Shown here: positions 57,361 through 64,000 of the stretch, one piece after another | Layout of the letters: every line of letters begins with the position of its first letter | Position numbering within the stretch: the first letter of the stretch is position 1 | From: Holothuria scabra | Lineage: Eukaryota; Echinodermata; Holothuroidea; Aspidochirotida; Holothuriidae | Reading direction: 5' to 3' | Assembly (NCBI GenBank): GCA_037179385.1 | Contig: CM074190.1 | Coordinates: 12,110,206-12,174,205, forward strand | Length of the DNA: 64,000 nt | Notes under the pieces: generated by a model | Databases searched by the model: none | What the model was told of the DNA's origin: nothing | Seen by the model: only the letters and a program-made list of their open reading frames with translations | Translations under genes and position numbers: made by a program

Positions 57361-57485
57361 TGGAAGGAACCACTGATTTTTTAATAAGTACCGTGGGAAG
57401 GAACCATTTTTGAATTAGTGCCATGGGAAGGAACCATTCTTGAATTAGTACCATGGGAAGGAACCATTTTTGAATTAGTATGATG
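57361..57485. repeat. About 33-bp tandem repeat, 3-4 units
   Basis: Units of the form GGGAAGGAACCATTTTTGAA followed by TTAGTACCAT; the first unit is the most diverged. Confidence 0.9.
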
Positions 57486-57599
57486 GGTTTGCTGATTCAC
57501 ACAGGAGGTCAAGAGGGTCGGGTATATTTCTTAATGGTCCAGAAATTCTAAACTGGTGATTTCTCTTCCATTGACTTGAATTCAAAAGGTACAAAGGAA

Positions 57600-57655
57600 T
57601 TCAGTTTTCACAGCATGCACTGAGAGTGTTCTGATCACCCATCATAGTAGAATAG
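57600..57655 (-). mobile_element. TTAA-MITE family 1, small fragment
   Basis: CACAGCATGCACTGAGAGTG and TGATCACCCATCATAGTAGAA correspond in complement to the central CAAGACACTCTCAGTGCCCATGC region of the 9.0 kb copy. Both ends are lost. Confidence 0.55.
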
Positions 57656-57830
57656 CCAAGGTTTTGTCATGGGGGAGGGTTCGGGGCACGACATGAGGGA
57701 AAACTCTAAGGTTAGAGCCAATAAACCACTATTTTAGGTTTGCCTTTTTTGCATTCCAAGGTTGAGTCATGGGGGGAGGGGAGGTTTCAGCCCCCAAAAC
57801 TATCCTTATGGCTATGCTACTGACCTATTA
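57656..57830. repeat. Dispersed repeat D, copy 1
   Basis: AAACCACTATTTTAGG followed by TTTTTTGCATT, and GTCATGGGGGGAGGGG, recur in complement at 61740-61845. It probably derives from a G-rich hAT-like element; the ends are not defined. Confidence 0.6.
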
Positions 57831-58517
57831 CTACCATATATGCTAACCAAGGTGATATGCCTTCAAGTAATAAATTACAAGAGTTGTGTTTTGAAAAGAA
57901 CTAAGACTAAGACAGTTGACGAAGGGCACCAATAAAAGTGAAAGAGTTTGGATGGTTAGACCCCCTCTGGGATGAGATGATATGGTCACTGTGTAAAAGG
58001 TTTCCTCATCTTTTGTGCACAACAAGAAGTGTTTAGGCCTAAAGAGGAAGGTGTTTGTATCCTCACCAATGATACAACAGTATATCTACCATCCATTATG
58101 GCTGTGCCTGCCTACTTTAGGTTTGTTTTAATAGGAAATTGCTCAGTCAGTGTTTTTTACTGAGACAAAACCTGGAAACACAACCATGCTGCTTGTGTCC
58201 TGTTCAAATTTCCTGTGGGTGGTAGAGTGGAGTCCACGTAACCGCTAAATGCAAACAAGTTTGGTTCTGTGAAATGCTTGTGAAGTGGGAATGTCAGTCA
58301 ATATTTGACTTTAAGATTTACAGATGAATGTCAGTCTGGAAAGGTGCACTTGTGATTCAAGTACCTCAGTGCAGAGGCCAACTTACCGCCTGTTATGTAA
58401 CAGTTATTCTAGAACTTTGTGAACCCCATTGAAAATTGGTAGTCTAATTTGGTCTGCATTTGAAAGCGGTAATGGAGTGAAGAATCTAAGATGGCAAAAA
58501 AGAGAACCCATAAGGAC

Positions 58518-58613
58518 AGAGTCATCTATCTAACTGCTGGTTATTGCCCACCCAGTCACTTTTGTAATCCCCAGGCCAAACTGCCCATACTGGCTGGTTA
58601 GATAAATGACTCT
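58518..58613. repeat. Foldback repeat, 96 bp
   Basis: AGAGTCATCTATCTAAC on the left is answered by GTTAGATAAATGACTCT on the right. Weaker pairing continues inward (TTATTGCCC / CTGCCCATA). Confidence 0.7.
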
Positions 58614-58712
58614 CCCCTAAGAAATCCCTTCAAAAGCTAGGTATCACTCTTCAAAACCTTCCAAATAGTATGATACTCTTTTTGGAGACACTGTGTTAAC
58701 AGTTCTTACTAA

Positions 58713-58821
58713 GGGGCCTATATCCTCTCACCCCAAGCAGTTCTTATTCTCCTAACCTACTTACTTAAGTCCCTTTATTAATGTGTAACACTCAACCTTG
58801 TATCCAGACACAATCACAGTT
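58713..58821 (+). mobile_element. TTAA-MITE family 1, left half only
   Basis: AGGGGCCTATATCCTCTCACCCC, then TTCTCCTAACCTACTTACTTAAG and TATCCAGACACAATCACAGTTT match the left third of the family. It breaks off where CAGTGGCAGATCCAGGA begins, followed by a G18 run; that second sequence looks like the end of a hAT-like element inserted into the MITE. Confidence 0.75.
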
Positions 58822-59023
58822 TCAGTGGCAGATCCAGGAATTTTCAGTGGGGGGGGGGGGGGGGGGGAGAGGGTCTGCAAGTGGTTGGGTATCAAATGTA
58901 CACTGAGCGAAGCACCACCATTGGCATGTATGTTGTTTAGTCTCTGATGCCTATAAGAATTAATATAATGTTATCCAACGCCTACATAATGAGGCTCTCC
59001 AAGGAAATTTTTTTGAGCTTATG

Positions 59024-59175
59024 TTGGAGAAAATATGGAATTTTATGAAAGAAAATTTATGAAAATCGCACTGTATAAAGGTAACGGTGTCACTTGGTGA
59101 TCTGGTGTCACAGGTGTAGGAAATTTCCGATTTTGTCACACCCAGAGCTCGGAAAAGTTTACCAAAGTGAAGGAG
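59024..59175 (+). repeat. Dispersed repeat E, copy 1
   Basis: GGTGTCACTTGGTGATCTGG, AAATTTCCGATTTTGTC and CTCGGAAAAGTTTACCAAA match the complement of 61031-61170. The copies are inverted and about 2 kb apart. Confidence 0.75.
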
Positions 59176-59618
59176 TGAGCGAGCACTTCTGCTAAGGAAT
59201 TGCATTATGCGGCGCACGCAGCAGGCGGAAAATTTTGCTTTCATGAATCAAATAATGACGAATATGGAGCTTTCATTAGGGAAAATGGATTGGGAATTTC
59301 GTAATTTCATGGGTTGTCAAAACCACACAGTAGACTGGTCTCACAATTGACAAATTTCCAAATTCTTCATTTTTAGAGCCCCTGCCCCGCCTGGGTGTCC
59401 AAGAAAAGGGGGGCCGAGATGCAATGTGGGGCTAAACGTTTCAACATTTTAAGCTACTATGAAACTCCCAAGCTTTAAAAACATGGTCTTAAAAGTGTGG
59501 GTAATCATTACTTCAACGGACTATACGGTCAATGTGAATTTAATACCGGGTGTACTCTATTACCATCACACGGTTTTAGGCTATGTCATGTGTTAACTGT
59601 ACATAGTGTCGTGAAGTA
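59176..59618. other. CpG-richer unassigned sequence
   Basis: No gene is recognised. CpG dinucleotides become frequent again from about 58.95 kb. Confidence 0.4.
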
Positions 59619-60150
59619 TGTTGTACCCTCCTTGACCTTTAACAGGAATGCCATCTTGTTATTTACGAGCAACTCTCCCTTCCTCTTGTCCTAGATTCGG
59701 GCCCAGGACCCTTCCTGTTTCCCGCCATGTGTTACCGGTGAACGTGACAAACTCCCCCGCCCTAGTTCCACGTGTACGCTGTATCCCATATTTTCAAGGT
59801 GTGGCGAACTTCACCCTCTACAGCCTCCTTATTGATCATTAAGATGAGCACACTACTTAATATTTATCTAAGTTGTCACAACTTTTAACCAATCAGGGGA
59901 CTGCATGTGTTCCGATCTCCCCGAGACATGAAAGCTCCGAGCCTGAAAGTTTTGGTCGCACTCACACACTGGAGCAGCAGACCTTAGACGACGAGCACCT
60001 GCGTGGCTGCGTCAATCTGTATAAAGTTAAATTTTAGTAGTTCAGCTGTTAATCGAATGGAATAAAACCGCCAATCAGCTTGAATCAGAACTAAATCTTT
60101 TCATCTGTTTATTCATATCTCAACTCGTATCGCTCACACACTCTGCAACA
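59619..60150 (+). other. LTR- or promoter-like segment
   Basis: The + strand shows CCAAT at 59889, TATAAA at 60020 and AATAAA at 60061 in that order. The segment can be bounded by TGTTG (59619) and CAACA (60146-60150), the TG...CA form of long terminal repeats. No flanking duplication, primer-binding site or second LTR was found, so an ordinary promoter or chance remains possible. Confidence 0.3.
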
Positions 60151-61030
60151 TCCACGTACAAGCCTTCGTATCAACGATTGGTCCATTATTCGACAGCAGT
60201 CGTAGCCACACGTATTGACATAGACACACATGCGATGTCACAAACGTTACCAACGGCAGTTGGCGGAAAACGCTGGATTTAGAATTCGTCATGGCGCACT
60301 GTGTAAACAAAACGGGAATTTACCAAATGTCACGGAAGATAGATACAGTATAATTTACATTTTTCATTTTATTGAAAAATATGACAAAAATACGGTAATC
60401 AACTAATGTAACAACTATCACTGTATTTTTAAAAAGTAAGTAGGCCTAGGTTACCATTAGCCTGGCTATCGATACAATTTTTTACCATCCCGGTGGGGGG
60501 GATGCAGAGCAGAACAGAAAAAAAAAAAATGAAGGGTCAATTATGTCATCAGACGCTTTCTCGTATCAACATTTTATTTGGGATTCCAACAAATTTAACA
60601 GAAAAAAGCTGCTCCTGGCAGACCAACCCCTTTCACCGAGTATAGCGCTACCCAGAACAAGAGATTCTCGGTGGATTGGCTTACCACGTTGTAACAACTT
60701 TTTGGACTGTTGCGTCTTTTTGAAGAAAACCCTTCCAAAACGTGTCCCTACGAACGATCGACTTTTTGAGGTCACGGTGTTAATCGCATGTGATCGTAAA
60801 AGTTTTCACGAATGCAGCAGTGATCAACATTTCCTGAGAGGAAGCGAGCCAGTGGCCCATACCCTCGTGCTCATACCAAGGAGTTGCTCATACGCTTGTG
60901 CGATTGGTCTTGTGTGTTCATGCGAGTATTCCACGCACAATTACGATCGGCGTGACGCCAGTCGCGACTTATTTGCTCAATTACAGGGAGTTGTCTCTAA
61001 CAACTCCCCATCGCTCGAATGGTAGGCCTA
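60151..61030. other. CpG-richer unassigned sequence
   Basis: A 160-codon open frame on the + strand (60543-61025) has no recognisable domain and overlaps an open frame on the other strand. It is not supported as a gene. Confidence 0.4.
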
Positions 61031-61170
61031 GTTTGGTAAACTTTTCCAAGCTCTGGAAAAGACAAAATCGGAAATTTTCCACATGTGACACCAGACCATC
61101 AAGTGACACCGGCAGCTATTTTAATAAATTTAAGTTCTTTTAAAAAGTTCCGAATTTTCTCCGATAGGGG
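61031..61170 (-). repeat. Dispersed repeat E, copy 2
   Basis: Inverted partner of 59024-59175. TTTGGTAAACTTTTCC, GACAAAATCGGAAATTTTCC and CATCAAGTGACACCG are the complement of words in copy 1. Confidence 0.75.
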
Positions 61171-61739
61171 TTCTTGATTTTGAAATTATTTGTCTAAAAA
61201 AGACAACGAAGTTTTCGGAAACCTTTACAACCTTTGTTTAAATGTCGTCGGAAAGCCTCAGTTCAACTCCCTGCTCAGTCCGTAGGCCTTGGATAGCAAT
61301 TGTGGTATACTACTGTAAACCTATCAATCGGTCGAAGACACTTGTCTTCTTAACTTCTGAAATCTACAGGTTAAATTTTCAAAAATTAAAAATTTCAATT
61401 TTTTTAAAAACGAATGGACCAAATTTTACCACACTGATCAAACTTGGGAGAGGAGTGGGAGTGGAGGAAGGGCAAAGTCTGAGGGCGCAAATGCCCCCTT
61501 GCTCCCCCGTATCAACGGCATTGTCTTTTTCTTGAGAAATTTCTTCTAATTAATTTAGCTCTGTCTAGCTCTACCGACTAGCTTAACAGTAACGCAAGGG
61601 CAGCAGTCAGATATTGGGGAGGGGAAAATTTTCAAAAATGCCAGGCGGGCAACCAGGAGCTCTGACAAGGAAGAGGGGCACTGTCAAATGGTTATGTTTG
61701 CATTCAGTAGTGACACCATATGGTAACCAAGTGTGAGGG
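61171..61739. other. Unassigned sequence with hAT-like scrap
   Basis: GAGGGCGCAAATGCCCCCTT at 61480-61499 and neighbouring GGGGGAGCAA-type sequence (in complement) resemble hAT-like subterminal palindromes. No ends were paired. Confidence 0.4.
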
Positions 61740-61845
61740 TTGGGGGTTAGAACCCCATCACCCAACCGTGCAATGCAAAAACACCTAAAATAGTGGTTTT
61801 TCTCTCAATCCTTAGACCCCCCCCCCTCCCCATGACACAACCATG
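61740..61845 (-). repeat. Dispersed repeat D, copy 2
   Basis: The complement reads AAACCACTATTTTAGGTG then TTTTTGCATTG, matching 57725-57757. The C-rich stretch CCCCCCCCCTCCCCATGACA corresponds to the G-rich stretch of copy 1. Confidence 0.6.
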
Positions 61846-62576
61846 GGAGCCCCTGAAAAGCCTGCCATGGATAACTCAGGCGTGTTGATACGGCTCTTAG
61901 TGTACACGTGTGAGCGAACTGCGCACTTTTTTTTCCTTGTGAGAATTTCTACCTCCTTTTGCAAATACAGCATGTAGCTTCGAGCAGGTCATTCAATGGT
62001 AAAGGTCAGTCTTCAAAATCAAAAGGGATGATTATGATGCTGTAGCGTTACTTTGAACGATTGCTTTTATGATAAAGAGAATGGGTAAATTTTGAAATAT
62101 ATTTGTAAGTTGTACGAGTACAAAATCAAGTATTCCATTCATCACTAAATGAGGCTGCTATGAACCCCGTGCGGTGATACTCGGGGACTACCTTTGAGCA
62201 TTTCCCTGTAGCTTTGCCTGGTAGGTTAACTGCTACAAGTTATTCGACTGTGAGTCCTACACGCAAAGAGCCTTGGTGACATTATGTAAGAAATTTATTT
62301 TCCATATATTAAAAGAAGGCATTAAAGCACATATTCGACATTAGGCAAGGCAGCTCTATCCCATTAAGTATCCAGCAACCCAAAGCTGCTTCAAAATTAA
62401 GCTGAACGGTTTTCCGAAACCAATGGCAGAAACGAAACCGTTTGGACGGGCGGAGCGCGTCGAAAACTTGGGATTTTTTCTCAAGAAACACTGAAAATAT
62501 TTGGCTCATCTTAGTGAAATTGAAGAACGTTCCCAGTTCTTTTACTAGAAAATTTCAATTTTCTCAACGCATTTCC
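61846..62576. other. CpG-richer unassigned sequence
   Basis: No gene or element is recognised. Confidence 0.4.
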
Positions 62577-62790
62577 AGTCCCTCCAAAACTTTCTTGAGA
62601 TCTTCCTTGTGCATGTTCAAATTATATTAGACTGTTCCCAAAATTGTCCTGAGGAGCATGCAAGTCCATAATATGTAATCATCGAACTCCCTGTGCATGT
62701 TTAGAAAATGTCAGTTGTCCTGCACCTCAGTTATTCAGTAATTTAAAAGTTTTCTTTCTCCTAAAAACTAAACTTTAGGTGAAAGGCCAA
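62577..62790 (+). mobile_element. TTAA-MITE family 1, degraded copy
   Basis: GCAAGTCCATAATATGTAATC and CTGTGCATGTTTAGA match the subfamily of the 9.0 kb copy; CTTTAGGTGAAAGGCC may be the decayed right end. The left end is not recognisable. Confidence 0.5.
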
Positions 62791-63030
62791 GCGGTCGGAT
62801 TTCGGGGGAAAGTCCTCCTCCATTGAGACCCTGACTTATCAATGAGGCACTTAATACTTTCAGAAGCATAGATATTTGATAGATATTTATTTTATTCAGC
62901 CAACAGTATCATAAAATACAGAGGAAATTTTGAGTAAGAGCTCAAAACAATAAAATGAAGAGTAAGACAACAACGTAAAATAAGTAACACATGGTGTTAT
63001 GCAAAAGGAAAGCTTTTATCGATTTAATGA
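62791..63030. other. Unassigned sequence
   Basis: No gene or element is recognised. Confidence 0.4.
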
Positions 63031-63410
63031 CAGGCCCGTAGCCAGGGGGGTAGGAGCGTTCGAACGACCCACCCCAACTTCAGGAAGGTCCATTTTTCCA
63101 GCCATGTGTTTGAAGGGTCAGCTATGAAATATTTTTTATCTTGACATATTAAGGACTAATTTCGGTTCACTTTAAAAGTGGTGTACTTTGTGGAATTCCT
63201 AGGGAAAAAGGACTTCTGTTGTGTTCAAAAGTCCTCCAAAATGCTCCAAATTTCAGGAGATCTTCAGATTTCAAACATTCCCGGGGAAGCATGCCCGGAC
63301 CCATAGCAACTGCATGCTTACGGCATGCGTCAACCGCCTCCGTATTTGGAAAAAGGTCCACATCTTGGAAAAAAAAGACCCACCCTTCAAAACGGCTGGC
63401 TACGGGCCTG
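63031..63410 (+). mobile_element. CAGGCCCGTAGCC element, copy 2 (380 bp)
   Basis: The ends CAGGCCCGTAGCCAG and CTGGCTACGGGCCTG form a perfect 15-bp inverted repeat. The body matches the complement of 16962-17406 (GACTTCTGTTGTGTTCAAAAG, GCATGCTTACGGCATGCGTC, GGTCCACATCTTGG). CpG sites intact here are TG or CA in the 17 kb copy (for example CCCGTAGCC here, CCCATAGCC there). Open frames on both strands are element sequence and not host genes. Confidence 0.92.
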
Positions 63411-64000
63411 AATGGTGTTTTGGTAGAATAACGTCCGCACGAACTACTAATAACAGGCTGTTTGCGAAAACAATATTTTTTCAATCAACATGTTTGGAAC
63501 TCACGTTAAACAGTTTTATACCAAATGTAGGCCTAACTGTGGTGAAAAGCGCGCGTAGCGCACGAAAACGTTTGTAATTTAACACTAACAAAATACGCCA
63601 GAAATTAAGATCACAAGTCATATCAATCATGTTTTAAATATTGGAGGACATTTGGTGTGATGTACCGACTCAAATAATATCCCCCCACCCCCCGCGGTCA
63701 CCGTCCATGGCTTGAAATGCGACGATGAAATTTTCTTTATTCGTCGCAACCTTAAAGCTCAGGTATCAAATTGCACTCTATCTTTTCTTTCTTTATCGAA
63801 CCAATCCGTCGTATTTCGCTTCCTTTTTGTCCTCTCATGTTTTCGAGTCAAATGATAATCTAAACTTCCACATCCTGGTAATACAGTTTTTCCGGAAAAC
63901 TTCAGCGAGGCCGAATCGACAGTTCTTTTATGTTTCTAATGTACTTTAAATGAAACCTATCTGCTGTTTGAGTCACAGCCAAGTGTAGTATCTCCATAAA
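63411..64000. other. CpG-richer unassigned sequence, right edge
   Basis: No gene is recognised. GCGCGCGTAGCGCACG near 63547-63563 is the most CpG-dense spot. A 74-codon open frame at 63725-63949 has no domain. Confidence 0.4.

Noticed and set aside
60543..61025. 160-codon open frame on the + strand
   Set aside because: No recognisable domain, an overlapping frame on the other strand, and part of it borders a dispersed repeat.

Overview
This window is AT-rich eukaryotic DNA from an animal. Its mix of TIR-bearing DNA transposon relics, LINE relics, long (AT)n microsatellites and one intronless fucosyltransferase coding region fits a marine invertebrate, possibly an echinoderm. That placement is inference; no rRNA, tRNA or mitochondrial marker fixes it.

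Only one intact protein-coding gene is supported: a 507-residue type II membrane fucosyltransferase of family GT10 on the + strand at 48521-50044. Its coding sequence lies in one exon just behind a good 3' splice site, so at least one upstream exon is expected but was not located. Two pieces of decayed LINE reverse-transcriptase reading frame are also readable: + strand at 2411-2803 and - strand at about 44265-44660. A tRNA-like SINE candidate lies on the - strand at 29520-29745.

Most of what can be resolved is non-autonomous DNA transposons. (1) A TTAA-flanked MITE family of about 290-300 bp has seven near-complete copies (762, 9019, 10433, 20275, 30844, 41994) and fragments at 57.6, 58.7 and 62.6 kb; six of the copies are near complete with both ends and the seventh is the 58.7 kb half copy. 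(2) Several hAT-like elements have 8-bp target-site duplications (8646, 10757, 11334, 17602, 26774, 37061, and probably 47966). (3) A 618-bp Mutator-like element has a 9-bp duplication (34695). (4) A GC-rich 251-bp piggyBac-like MITE sits at 51318. (5) A 910-bp element with CAGTCCGGGAG ends and a 5-bp duplication (38797) is nested inside a second MITE family (38728, 41700, 52350). (6) Elements with CAGGCCCGTAGCC ends occur at 16962 and 63031. (7) Several short foldback elements are present. In three cases a second copy of the host repeat elsewhere in the window preserves the empty site.

The most unusual structures are two large palindromic elements whose arms are arrays of a short GTTATTC(CGA/ATA)AGG unit. 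One at 30461-31587 is bounded by GATGCATC on both sides, and a diverged relative lies at 27214-27717.

By eye, CpG is frequent at about 1-8 kb and 59-64 kb and scarce between, apart from young transposons and the fucosyltransferase exon. This may mark a methylated transcription unit. The rest of the window is single-copy-looking AT-rich DNA in which I see no gene.
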